Source: Anthoceros angustus (Eukaryota > Streptophyta > Anthocerotopsida > Anthocerotales > Anthocerotaceae). Taken from it: 64,000 nt of DNA. The DNA lies in contig VJWM01000205.1 in the NCBI GenBank assembly GCA_010909165.1, forward strand, positions 186,001-250,000, read 5' to 3'. Below the pieces are notes generated by a model. It was not told the origin of the DNA. It saw nothing but the letters and a program-made list of their open reading frames with translations, and searched no databases. The translations under genes were made by a program, and so were the position numbers. The stretch's first letter is position 1. Every line of letters starts with the position of its first letter. Positions 22,153 through 32,893 of this stretch are shown here, piece after piece.

Positions 22153-24050
22153 GTTGTTTCCTAGGTTAAATAATAATTGGTCCTCGGACCATAAGCTCGA
22201 TACTCCTTGGTCTTTGGTCTCGGAATATATAATAGGAAGCCTATATATGTGGGAGGGGGGTCCCCATATTTAGCAGAGGTTGCCAAGTCCATAGGCTAGT
22301 GGTCGAACCTGCCGGGGCGGTAGTTGAACTGGTGTGTGGGTGCTGACTGGGGTGTGCGGGGACTATATTTAGAAGACGGTAGGCGAACTAAACGGGCGGT
22401 CGTGGAAGGAGAAGTGGTCGCGGAAGGAGACGTGGTCGCGGAAGGAGAAGTGGTCGCGGAAGGAGAAGTGGTCGCGGAAGGAGAAATGGTCGCGGAAGGA
22501 GACGTGCTCGCAGAAGGAGAAGTGGTCGCGGAAGCCGGCTGGCGGTAGGGGAATTTCGGGGAAATATAACCCTAAGGGAACTCGAAAAGGCACCTGGCGC
22601 GGTGGCAGTGGGGTCTATCCAGACAGTTCTTGACAAGGCATGAGCTCGGCACGAGGCTGTGAAGGGCAGGCCCTGGTGGCGGCGGGAAGCTCACGAGGCT
22701 GTGGAGGTAGGAACCTTGGGGGACTTACCAAATTGGAGATTCTGAGGCGAGCTATCAGCAATTCAAGGCGCCGTGGGCAGTGAGATTTCTGCAGGAGCAT
22801 GGCGCCCGGGCATTGATTCGGCCCCAATGGCCCAATATGGACCATTTGAGGTCGAGTGGAGGTGGTGAGGAGGCTGGGACTTGGGTTCATGAAAAAGCAG
22901 TGGAGAGTTTATGGGAGGATTTATCGGACAATGAGGAAGGAGGGCCCATGGATTCAGCGAGGGCGAAGGGGACCAAATCGGAGGAAGGCGGAGATAACAT
23001 GGGCGAGTAGTGGCATCCTAGGAATAGAACTTTGGATAGGATGAGGTAGGATGCCATCCTGGACCTAAGGCCATCCAGTGTGGGCGCCTCTTGGCGTTGA
23101 CCATTTTAGGACTTGGAAATCGGTGGCTATGGCTGACAATTGTATAAAGGGGCTTGGTTGTGCCCTCACATCGAGATAATTCTGGTTGAGATCCCCACGC
23201 TGCCTATGGCTGGTTGGAGCGTCCGATTAGCGAGGTGGTGTGCGAGGCGCTCCTAGGGGTGGTCGAGCTTGCTCGCACATGGGAGAAGGGGGGGGAAGGG
23301 GGAAGAGGTGGGGGTGATAGGCGTTCCTTGCGACAAAGGAGGAAATCGAGGGATTGGCACGGGCGGGTGGAGCTTGCTCATGCGCTTTGTTGTGATGCAG
23401 AATTCTTCTTTCCCTTACCCTTTTCTGTTGGTTGTGTTCGAAATTGAGAGTGTGTGTGTGTGTGTGGGTGGGCTGAGAAGAGAGAGAGAGAGAGAAGATT
23501 GGGTGAAGGAGTGACTGAACACTGTACACGATGCGAGGTGTAAGAGGAGTTGAGAAGGAGAACTAATTGAGAAACTAATAGTGGAGATTTGTGTGGATCC
23601 AAGAGAAACCAAACCGGTGCTGTTGGTAGAAGTGTGCACAAGAGGAAACAGCATTCCTTGTGGAATTGTGTGAGGGTGGCGCCCTTTGTGTGTGTGTGAA
23701 AGCGGATGTGAGAGATCCTAGGAACTTTGGTCCCTATGAATCGGCGTGTGGAGTGCAAAATAAAAGTCGATGCAGCAGGCGGTGGTAGCGCCGTGGCGAG
23801 ATCCGGCCGTCTTGCGAAATAAGTTGCTAGGGTTTGGCATGGGACCCACCACGGTTGCCGTAGCAACTACCCGGTAGTGGTGAGAGCCACCGCGGTAGTA
23901 GCTCGGGAATAGGGGTTGTGGAATAAGACCTGTGGTCGGGGAATAAGATCTGGGGTAGTTGGACACGTCAGGAGGTAGTAGTAGTTGAGTAGATAGGTAA
24001 GAGGAGTGATAGCAGGTAAGTCCTGACTTAGGCGAAGGTCAGTAGCGATA
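22153..24050. mobile_element. Foreign insert of about 1.9 kb within the copia RT
   Basis: Copia homology stops near 22153 and resumes near 24150. The insert begins with a 42-bp sequence that recurs reversed at 44473-44514 and holds the palindrome TGGTCCTCGGACCA. It also contains an 18-bp minisatellite (22395-22545), TG and GA microsatellites (23450-23500) and GC-rich DNA without recognisable proteins. A second degraded element is the simplest reading, but its class is unknown. The far border is approximate. Confidence 0.55.
22395..22545. repeat. Minisatellite, 18-bp unit (GTGGTCGCGGAAGGAGAA)
   Basis: About eight units follow each other with single-base changes (AAG/ACG, GTC/GCT). The 18-bp period is divisible by three, so a VVAEGE-type peptide repeat is open on one strand and a repeating frame on the other. 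I do not treat it as coding. Confidence 0.92.
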
Positions 24051-24830
24051 GAAGTTAGCGTCCCTTGGCACAAACCATTCCCTTGGGAGCGAATCCTAGG
24101 ACTACAACTACAATGAGGGTGAATGTGGACCTCACGGTGTCCCTAGACACAAATTCACACTCCACAAACCCTCTGGCCACAAGTCGAGCTTTAAAACCGG
24201 CAACTTCCCCTTTTGCATTTAGTTTTAACTTAAACACCCACTTGCAGGATATGGCCTTGCATCCAGGTGGGAGGTCTGCTAGTACCCAGGTTTTGTTCTT
24301 AACAAGTGACTGGTATTCATCCTCCACTGCAGCCTTCAACTGCACATGTTCAGGGCCATTAAAGGCTTGAGATAGACTAGTAGGCTCATCCGGGAGAACT
24401 GTGCCAGCAGCAAGGCTTGGGACAAGATGGGTTCGAAAATCCACACATGTATATCGGGGTTCATTCCATTCTGAAGGTGGGGGCCGATGTCATGTAGATC
24501 GCCTAAGCCGAGGGTCCGGTTCGGGTTCAAGGACAGGCTCAACATCTGAGTCAAGTTCATCGGGCTGAGAATCTGGTGCGGGGGCATCAGGTTCAACAAC
24601 AACATCGGCTGCATCTGCGCTTGTCGTGCGCACCTGCCCCTTTGGTGCATGCACTTGTTCTGTTGGCCCCGGCATGTTTGATGATAACGGTACTAGGTCA
24701 CGGCCGAAAGAGACGGAAACACCATAAAGAATAAAAAGGGGATAGGGTATTCTTCGTCGCATTAGGGCATAGGATAGGTATATAAGAGTGGTCTAGGTGA
24801 ACCTCATGATGTACGCTACTTGTTATTTTG

Positions 24831-25556
24831 TCGGGAGTTCCGGCACATCCTCAGACCGCCAAAAGGACATGCTTCCCCATTAGAAGATCATTTTTCGCCT
24901 TGGCTTCGTTGATGCAGACAACGGGAGGAAACCGAGCTACTTGTTTGCAGGACAGGAGGAGGAGGAGGCCTCGGCGTTCTTTTTGCACAGTGCATGCACA
25001 AGTTTGCACATAGCGTTGTTTAGGCGCGCACTTATGCGTGCCTAGGCTGTATACAAAACATACAAAACCACACAAAATGGAAACTACGGACATGACGAAA
25101 TTATGGAACAATGAGGTCATCGGCCCTTCATCTACCAAACTAAATCGCCATGAACACAGTATAAGGCGCCCGAGGTGTACATGACTGACAGTGGTCTGGG
25201 AGAGAATGCCCGATGGATGAACACCTACAAAACCAACAAATACCAAACCAACGGTTCCGTGAAATAGGGTTGGGATTTTTCCAAAACAGCGGAAAACCCC
25301 TTTCTAAACAAACGCTGTTACTTTCAAATCTACACTCCAGAACTAAAGCACCGTAGGGCACGGGCCCGTCTGCGTTTTTGTAGAATGCACAGTGGGCTGC
25401 CGTTTGCATATGTTTATTACAACCGAAAACATTTACTTTTCAAGTGGTGGAACACAATAAAAATCATGCCTGTACTTGCAAGAGTCTCATTTCATTATTC
25501 GTGAATACCTTGCAAGAAACAACTACTAAAGGAGGAAGTGGTCATCAGCATCAACT
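24831..25556. other. Intergenic between copia fragment and methyltransferase-like pseudogene
   Basis: No supported gene. Open frames on the minus strand (24851-25409) have no recognisable domain and probably lie in 3' flanking sequence of the methyltransferase-like gene. Confidence 0.45.
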
Positions 25557-26830
25557 TTAGTCGTTCAAGAGGGCGGCCTGGCGACTCGTCCATGCCTTGC
25601 GCCGATACTGAGTCAAGGACCACTGCCAATTCCGGAGGCGATCCATATCCTCCGCGTCAAAGCTGTCATTCTCCTCCAATGCTTGCTTGTAGTCATTAGT
25701 AACATTCTTGGGCTCAGCTTTGGACGGTGTCGACTGCCACACAGAATCTAGGGTCTCCAGACCCTCATCCAAAAGCTCGCCAGTTGTGCTCTTCAACCTT
25801 TTGGCACTCAATGCAACCACTTGGCCTTTAAGGCAATCCTTCTCTCTAATGCAAACCTCCTTTGCCTAGAACTAGGATAGGCCCTTGCGATGCGGCTCGA
25901 ACGTCAGCTCTTCCTCTACATTTGGCAGGACTTGTACACCATGTATGCGTTGTTCAATGCACCCTGCGCACCTCAAATCGGCTTCAATTGCAATACAGTT
26001 GCAGCCACTCAACAATGCTGCCAATGTTGTCGTGCCGCTCCTTGCACATGTACAAGCATCAATAACCCAGTCTCCTTTCCGGGAGGATGTTTTCACAAGT
26101 TTTGTCATAAGGCCCAGCGGGCGTTGGTAGGGGCAGACCACCAGCTTGTCATGTGATAGTTGGACCAGCTTCTTCACGTCAGTGGGTGCCCAATAACTGA
26201 CCTCCCTTTGTTGAAAGTCCCATGCATGGCGTTAGGCATCATAGGAACCTTGTCTCTCGCACAACCTGCTTTTAGACACCACCCCACTGTCACGTACTCC
26301 ATAGTCTCAAATCCGCCTCTGTCGTTATTCATGTTTGTCTTGTCCTAGATGAAGGACACCATGCCTTCTTTGCCACACAATTTCCCCATAGACTCCCTGA
26401 CTGTGTGGGCTTCTTCAACTCCATGCATGACGATAAGCCTGAACTCCTCGTTGGTGGTCTCTTCTTGGAAACTCTGAACAATTGCACCCATCATGGTCAA
26501 ATCCATGCGCTTGTTCATGGGACCGATGTCAAAGCCACGGGGGACGTCCATGACAAGCAAAGTATACCTCCTTCTTCGCAAAAAGCCATGCATGTCAAGG
26601 ACATTGCGTCTTTTCCCCATCGCGGACACTTTTCGGCAGACGTTAAGCGATGGAGTCCCTCTTGCAAGTCCTTGTCCGCTATAGCCCGCTCTTCATTCTC
26701 CAGGCCCTTCCAATTATTTATCTCAAATATGAAATGGCGGAACTCCTCGGTAGTTTCGACAAGACCTCCACATCCTTCAATTGCTACACGAAATCCAAGT
26801 TGTTAGTGAGGAATATCCTATCCTATTGCA
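25557..26830 (-). pseudogene. Amino-methyltransferase-like (N4/N6 DNA-methylase-like) gene, broken
   Basis: The leftward open frames line up as one degraded protein. 26187-26629 is a single frame broken only by a TAG at 26345; it has RYTLLVMDVPRGFDIG, placed like motif IV (usually DPPY) of beta-class amino-methyltransferases, then METMEYV-like and PNAMHGTFNKG segments. After a frameshift, 25872-26177 has YQRPLGLMTKLVKTSSRKGD (like the QKP motif), then WVIDACT, SGTTTLAALLSGCNCIAIEA (AdoMet motif I). The same frame runs on through two stops (near 25866-25874) into 25557-25820, an acidic C-terminus. Upstream, 26640-26830 continues in another frame. The catalytic motif is divergent and a few residues are inserted before SGTTT. 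Substrate is unknown. It could also be a real gene damaged by assembly errors. Confidence 0.6.
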
Positions 26831-26849
26831 AGAATGCAATAGGGACAGG

Positions 26850-27042
26850 AGGGGCGGTGCAAGAGGAGGGCGCCTTCCGATCGGCGCCCTCCCTGTGTAC
26901 CACCCGCACGCAGCAACAGGTTGGTGGAAGAGGAGGCGTCGGCCGACTGGTGCCCTCCCTCTGCAGGAGGCCGGCCGCCCTCCTCAAGCACCACTCCAGG
27001 CAACCGGTGGTGCAAAGGGAGGCGTCGGCACACAGTAGGTGG
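26850..27042. repeat. GC-rich flank with GAGGAGGGCGCC-type repeats
   Basis: The stretch carries repeated and inverted blocks such as AAGAGGAGGCG, GGTGCCCTCCCTC and GGCGCCCTCC. A related block (AAGAGGAGGCGCGGTCGGTG) follows the other gypsy LTR at about 42900, suggesting that the element landed in, or between copies of, a small repeat family. Confidence 0.55.
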
Positions 27043-27485
27043 TGCTTGGGGATGGCGGTCTTCGGTGATGGACAGCAGGCGCGCACAATCCGTGTCGTTG
27101 TAGTATGAGTCCGTTCCCAAGAGAATGATAGCTCCGTTTGCCGCTTCAGCCGATTCTCACCTTTCTTGGTCCACTTCACCTTAACACACTCAATCTTCGT
27201 TTACACCCAGCTTTTTCACGAGCAGGCCGGTGTGGCCAAGCGTTTAAGGACCGTTTGCGTCACTTCGTTCGTCACTCGTTTCTTGATCCGTTCCTCTCTC
27301 TCTCTACACTTATCAACCTTGGAAAAGAGCGCGGTAGCTAGTCGGGACCTCCTCGTTGCTCATGGGGCCTCGTCAGCTCTGCACACCCTCCCAAAGTACC
27401 TCCGGCTCACACCGTTCGGGTCGTTGGGCGCGCTCTCGACGAACAAGGGTCCTCGATCGTCCTCCCACACCACCACCGTTAAGTC

Positions 27486-28050
27486 GTCACGGGACCTTGA
27501 TCGATCTCTCCGGGTCGTCGTGCACCTTTCGGTGACTCGGGACTCGCGTTAGCAGAAGCGCGCAAAGTCGCAGAGCAACGGCATCAACACCAAGAAAGAT
27601 GCTTTACTAGGCGACCTCGGCCCTCTTATCTGCGCCCAGGCGTCTTTATTACACCCCTATTACGGTGATAGCTCGGTATACCTAATCGACGCCTACCATC
27701 CTATTTCCTCCCCTATCTCCTTCGCCAGTAGTGGGAAGGTCTGGCCCGCCTCGGGATGGGTGGTCAATCCCCGTCACGGGACCTTGATCGATCTCCGGGT
27801 CGTGCACCTTTCGGTGACTCGGGACTCGCGTTAGAAGGCGCTGAGTGCGCAGCATCAACACCAAGAAAGATGCTTTACTACTGCTCGGCCCTCTTATCTG
27901 CGCCCAAGGCGGCGTCTTTATTACACCCCTATTACGGTGATAGCTCGGTATACCTAATCGACGCCTACCATCCTATTTCCTCCCCTATCTCCTTGCCGTG
28001 GGGGGGAAGGTCACAGGCCCGCCTCGGGATGGGTGGTCAATCCCCGTCAC
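27486..28050. repeat. 287-bp tandem duplication within the left LTR
   Basis: GTCACGGGACCTTGATCGAT begins at 27486 and again at 27773, and the following sequence (CACCTTTCGGTGACTCGGGA, then GATGCTTTACTA) repeats. The right LTR has this unit once (about 39007). Confidence 0.92.
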
Positions 28051-28987
28051 AGGCGGTTGTGGCGCGCAATCGGATGATCCGTGGCGGGCCTCCTCTCTCC
28101 GGAATCACATCGGGTTGGGCTCTGGCGGTCGACAGCGCCCGTTACCAGCGTCATCCTCCTCACAGCCTCCCCAGGTCCTTGGCCGGTGGGGCCACCACTA
28201 TCCTCCCCTAGCGTAAGTCGAAGGGGCTCCCTTCTTGCCGCGGTCCGGTCCTCGAGGTCTGTCTCCCCGAACTTAGTTCTCAGAGTCCGTGGCTGGTCAG
28301 ACCTTGTCTGCAGTCGGACCTCGAGTCGGACTTATTCGGGGTCCGGACTTGAGTCCGGCCTCCTCGGTCGGACAAAGTCGGACTCCGCCACCGGGTTTCC
28401 TCCCTCACGGGACTCCTCCGTGGCTCTCCCTCGAAGTCCTTCCATTCCCGATCGCGGGACTCCTCCGTGGCTCTCCTCCTTCCATGGTGAGGTCGGGGTG
28501 CTTACCTCGATCGCATCGCGCTCCCTGGTTCCTCCTCCTCTCGCTCCGTCATCTCCAAGCAGGCCACTAGGGTCCTGTCTTTGTCCCGTGGCCTTCATCT
28601 CCTTGAGCCTTCCGGGGGTCAGGTCTTGAGTCGAGGCTTCTCGCCGGGGCTCGGCGTGGTAATAGGCAAAGTCAGATCGACTTGTTGAATTGCCTCTTCC
28701 ACGTGTGCGGGCACCGATACTCCTCCGCCATAAGTGTTCGGGAGCGTCTTTGCGGCTTGTTGGGCCACCTCTCTGCCCAGTTGTGTGGGGGTATATCGCG
28801 CGAGGCTACAAGGCGGCCTCGGTCACCTCCTGCAGTGCCATTTGTTGCTCCACACTCCGGCTCCGTCGTTTCCTCTCCATTGCCCTTACATAGCGCGGCG
28901 TTCCCTTCCGCCTTTCTCGGTGGACGGCGGCTTCTTTTACGCTTCCGGTGCTCGCGCTCCCGTTCATTACGGCCTTTAGCTCATGAC

Positions 28988-31440
28988 TCCCTCTCAGGCG
29001 GTCTCTCGTCAAACTCGGACTTCCTCCGGCTCATACGCTGGCAGCGTCCAACTCCTTGGATAGTCGCGATTTTCCTCCGTCTTGAGACGGAGGCTACTCG
29101 TGCTCGAGTCGTGGATTCTCTCGTTGAGAATCACTGCTGCTCAAGCGCATCTTGGAGTTGTAGCTCAGCGTGTCCCTTGTCCTCCATCTGCTGCCGCCTC
29201 TCCCTTCCTGCGGTGACTCGGAGATCTCCTATCTCCCGAGTCCGGCCTCCATCTCCTCCTTTGGCCTTGCACGCTCCATAGCACTTTGTCGGCCTTGAGT
29301 TAGCCTCGGTACTGTGACTCTCCACGGTTCGATCCGTCGTAGTGATCCGGTCGCTCTTTTGCCGCTTGAGCTCGCCGCCCGCCTTTACGGGCCGCCCCGC
29401 CCTGCTCTGGCCGGGCCGCCTCGCGGTCGAGCTCTCTGCTTGTGCCGGGCCTCTTAGCCTCTGCTGCGCTTCCCCCGCAAGGTCCTCCGCTTGGCCTCTG
29501 AGCTTGCTTCAGTGACCGCCTGGTGAAGAACCCGATCTGCTTGAACCGCCGGGCCTCGCGCTCCACCAGGCGTTTCCCTTCCTCGATCCGGCGAGGGACT
29601 CCGCCTTTCCTTTGCCCCAGGCCGCCTTCACTTGCTCTTGGGTTCCACCATCCTCCTCGGGTGGCCTCCACTTCACAGGTCTTCTCCATGTACCACGAGA
29701 CCCCAAAGCATTCCGTCCATGGTAGGGACTTCCGTGTTTCTTCCAGGTGGTGAGGCCCCACAAAGTCCGTAGTGGGGCCGGCATTTCTCGATCCAGGACC
29801 TCCATACCGATCCGTAAGTCGGTGGGTTCTCGGACCTAATCGGGACCCTCGGGTCACAGTGGTGGTCGAGTCTCACCCTCTTGGCCCTCTTGGCCTCTAA
29901 CTCCTTTGTGCCCTCTTTCTCACAGGGCTCGGAGGAGGTGAGGGGTCAGGAGCAAGCTCTTTTGCCCCTTCACAGCCGGGGGGGGGCTCGAGGTGGGGCT
30001 GCGCGGTGACCTCCTGCTCCTTGGGCCACGTCCCTTCTGCCCTCCCAGCCTCTTGACCTCTTGCCACTCGTGGCGGGGTAAGTCGGCACCTTCGAGGTCT
30101 TTGCGTTGGTAAGCGGCACCGTCTTCCGCCTCTTCCTCGGGGTTCGTCGGGGCTCGGCCGTCGTGGTTGTTGGTTTCTGCACCGGTCGGGCCATCGCCCT
30201 TCATCGGCTCCTCTCAGGTCGGTACCTCCGTCCAGACTCGGACTTCCTCCGGCTCATACGCTGGCAGCGTCCAACTCCTTGGATAGTCGCGATTTTCCTC
30301 CGTCTTGAGAGAGGCACTCTATTTCGTGCTCGAGTGGATTCTCTCGTTGAGAATCACTGCTGCTCAAGCGCATCTTGGGTTGTAGCTCCGGCGTGTCCTT
30401 CATCCTCCATCTGCTGCCTCTCCTCTACTTCCTGCGGTTGCTCGGAGATCTCCTATCTCCCAGTCTTGGCCTCCATCTCCTCCTTTGGCCTTGCTCCATA
30501 GCACTTTGTCGGCCTTGAGTTAGCCTCGGTCACTGCGACTCTCTCCACGGTTCGATCACGTGCATGTAGTGATCCGGTCGCTCTTCGACTTGCTCCTTCC
30601 GCCTTTACAGGCCTCGCCCTTGGCCTCTGGCCGGGCCGCCTCGCGGTCGAGCTCTCTGCTTGTGCGGGCCTCTTAGCCTCTGCTGCGCTTCCCCTCTGCA
30701 AGGTCCTCCGCTTGGCCTCTGAGCTTGCTTGGTGTTCGCAGTGAAGAACCTTAACCAGTCTGTGAACCCGGGCCTCGCTCCGCCACCGGCGTTTCCCTTC
30801 CTCGATCCGAGGGACTCCGCCTTTCCTTTGCCCCTGGCGCCTTCACTTGCTCTTGGGTTCCACCATCCTCCTCGGGTGGCCTCCACTTCACAGGTCTTCT
30901 CCACCACGAGACCCCAAAGCATTCCGTCCATGGCGGTAGCAGGACTTCCGTGTTTCTTCCACGGCTTGAGGCCCCACAAAGTCCGTAGTGGGGCCGGCAT
31001 TTCTCGATCCGCCAAGGACCTCCATACCTTGATCGGGAGTAAGTCGGTGGGTTCTCCATCGGGACCCTCGGGTCACAGTGGTGAGTCAGTCTCACCCTCT
31101 TGGCCCTCTTGGCCTCTAACTCCTTTGTGCCCTCTTTCTCACAGGGCTCGGAGGAGGTGAGGGGTCGGGAGCAAGCTCTTTTGCCCCTTCATGGGGCAGG
31201 ACCCGGCTCGAGGTGGGGCTGCGCGGTGACCTCCTGCTCCTTGGGCCACGTCCTTCTGCCCTCCTTACGCCTCTTGACCTCTTGCCACTCAGGTAGGCGG
31301 GGTAAGTCTGGCACCTTCGAGGTCTTTGCGTTGGTAAGCACCGTCTTCGCCTCTTGACTCCCGTTGAGTTCGTCGGGGCTCGGCGGCCGTCGTGGTTGTT
31401 GGCTGTGTCTGCCGGTCTTGCCGCCAGCGCCCTCGGCATC
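28988..31440. repeat. About 1.22-kb tandem duplication within the left LTR
   Basis: CTCTCAGG/ACTCGGACTTCCTCCGGCTC occurs at about 28991/29013 and again at about 30211/30236; CTCACAGGGCTCGGAGGAGG occurs at about 29921 and 31140. The right LTR has one copy only (about 40224-41450). The two units differ by many small indels. Confidence 0.9.
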
Positions 31441-32860
31441 GCTCCCTCACTGCGCTCGGAGGGCAAAAGGAGGAAGGGGAATCGCCTCCCAAACTTCCAC
31501 AGGTGGTGAGGGGTTCGCTCGACGTGAGTCGGAATCCTCGATCGTCCTCCTCCGAGTCGCTTGGTCTTGAAGGGCGACCCCCACCTCAGGCGCCCTTGCA
31601 CGCTCTACTTGGCGGGGCCTCCGGCCTTGGGCGCCCGTTCAAGCTCTCCCTCCTTGAGGAGCTCGAAATGTCCCCATACATGAATCGGTATGGGGTCTGA
31701 TGGCGAGGCTTCTCGCTCCTTAGCTTGCGTGCCTCTGGCCCGAGGCGAAGATAATCCTTCCCAGTCGCTCTCTTCCCATTGGGCGCATGCGAGAATACCA
31801 GCGGTTATCACCAAGGTGATCCACCTTGGTGGCGAGTTCAATGGACAATGATCCGGGCTACCGCCCTTACTCGGTATCCGGCGGATCGGATATCAACCAT
31901 CCGTTGGTTGTCATTGCGTTCGAGCCTCGGCGTGGCGTGGGCCTATCTTCCGCCTTAAGGGGCTCGGCACCACGCCCCTTCTTCCTCCTTGGGCGGTTGT
32001 AGGCCATCCTCGGGACCTCAAGGTCCATCGCCTCGGGTCCTCCGGAGGTTCTTGGATCGGACCTCCTTGTTGATCGCCCATCTTCGGGCAAACTCCGGAC
32101 TAGTAGCGTTGTCAAGGTCGACCATTTGGAACACGTCCAGATGCCACTCCCCACCAATTCCCTTCCTCCGGCCGGGCCGAAGTCCGGATAGCGCGGGTCA
32201 CAATGTTGCGCTCCACGGTCCATGGCTCCCAGAACCGGCTTTTGGGTGCCATTGCTTCTCCTCCTCTTGTTCTGGCTGGCGGTCGTGGCACGATGTTCCT
32301 CCTCGCCGCGCGTTCGTTGCCAACAGCGGTGCGCGCTCTGTGGCCCAAAAGATAGCGCGAGCCGGATTGCGGGCGCAAGGTATGATTGTATGGAGGCTGC
32401 GCGACCTCCTCCTTGGCGCTTGTGGAAGTAATGCTGGCGGAAGGCGCCTCGTTGTCCGTAGCGCGAGTGCATGGCCTCGACCCTCGCTTACTCGGCCTTA
32501 CGCCGCGCGCGCGGCGTGAATACCCTGATAACGGCCTCGCAAATTACGGTCTGACCTCATGCCGACCTCCACTCGGGGCCGTCCGCGTGGCGCCGCCTCT
32601 CATCCTCACGCCTCGCTCCTAGGTTACTTTCCAGGCGTACTTATCCTGTTTTGACACAGGTGGGTTCGGACTTATCCGTTACTCCGGCGTAGTCGGAGCT
32701 TGCCATAGTGGTGCGGGGTCCGTTGTTCACTCCGAGTCGGAGTATACTCGGCCTCGTCCGGCGCTACCCCAATTTATTCCTCCTTTTCGCCTTATTTATC
32801 CTTCAATCCTAAAAAAGCGAAACCCTACTTATTTCTTAACTCCCGAGTGCATAGCCCACA

Positions 32861-32876
32861 TACTCCCTTCTCATCA
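32861..32876 (-). promoter_or_regulatory. Polypurine tract of the gypsy element
   Basis: On the minus strand GATGAGAAGGGAGTA lies directly before the LTR start TGTGGGC. This is the expected priming site for plus-strand DNA synthesis. Confidence 0.82.
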
Positions 32877-32893
32877 TTGGCGTCTCGCCAACA

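Larger units (their letters stand above)
21166..24830 (-). mobile_element. Ty1/copia retrotransposon fragment, interrupted in the reverse transcriptase
   Basis: Leftward-reading copia pol is split in two. The right part (24055-24762) has the acidic linker before RT, then the RT N-terminus with CKAISCKWVFKLKLNAKGEV and FKARLVARGF. The left part (about 21249-22150) has the RT end (YVNEILKKFNL), YRHVVGSLLFVANWTRPDIQ, and RNase H with DVDWASNS and later CDNMSALELVAKP. The central RT, including the catalytic YVDD region, is missing and replaced by about 2 kb of unrelated DNA (22153-24050). The 3' end near 21240 shows a purine-rich GGGGGCGGAGGGGCG that may be the polypurine tract. Stops and frameshifts show it is dead. 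Gag, protease and integrase are not seen. Confidence 0.9.
27043..32860 (-). repeat. Left (3') LTR of the gypsy element, about 5.8 kb
   Basis: It matches 38628-42873 throughout, from GCGCGCACAATCCGTGTCG (about 27080) to GTGCATAGCCCACA at 32860. It is longer because of two internal tandem duplications (287 bp near 27.5 kb and about 1220 bp near 29-31.4 kb); subtracting both gives about 4.3 kb. GC-rich open frames on both strands are present but unconvincing as genes. Confidence 0.88.

Noticed and set aside
25557-26830. Bacterial contamination as the source of the methyltransferase-like sequence
   Set aside because: It lies between plant retrotransposon sequences in one contig without bacterial neighbours, and it is broken by stops.
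27215-27260. tRNA-like A box (GTGTGGCCAAGCGTTTAAGG) inside the left LTR
   Set aside because: The matching place in the right LTR is altered, no B box or acceptor stem follows at the right distance, and no anticodon arm can be drawn.
29320-29345. B-box-like GGTTCGATCC in the LTR
   Set aside because: No A box or cloverleaf partner upstream; the other copies of this site are changed.
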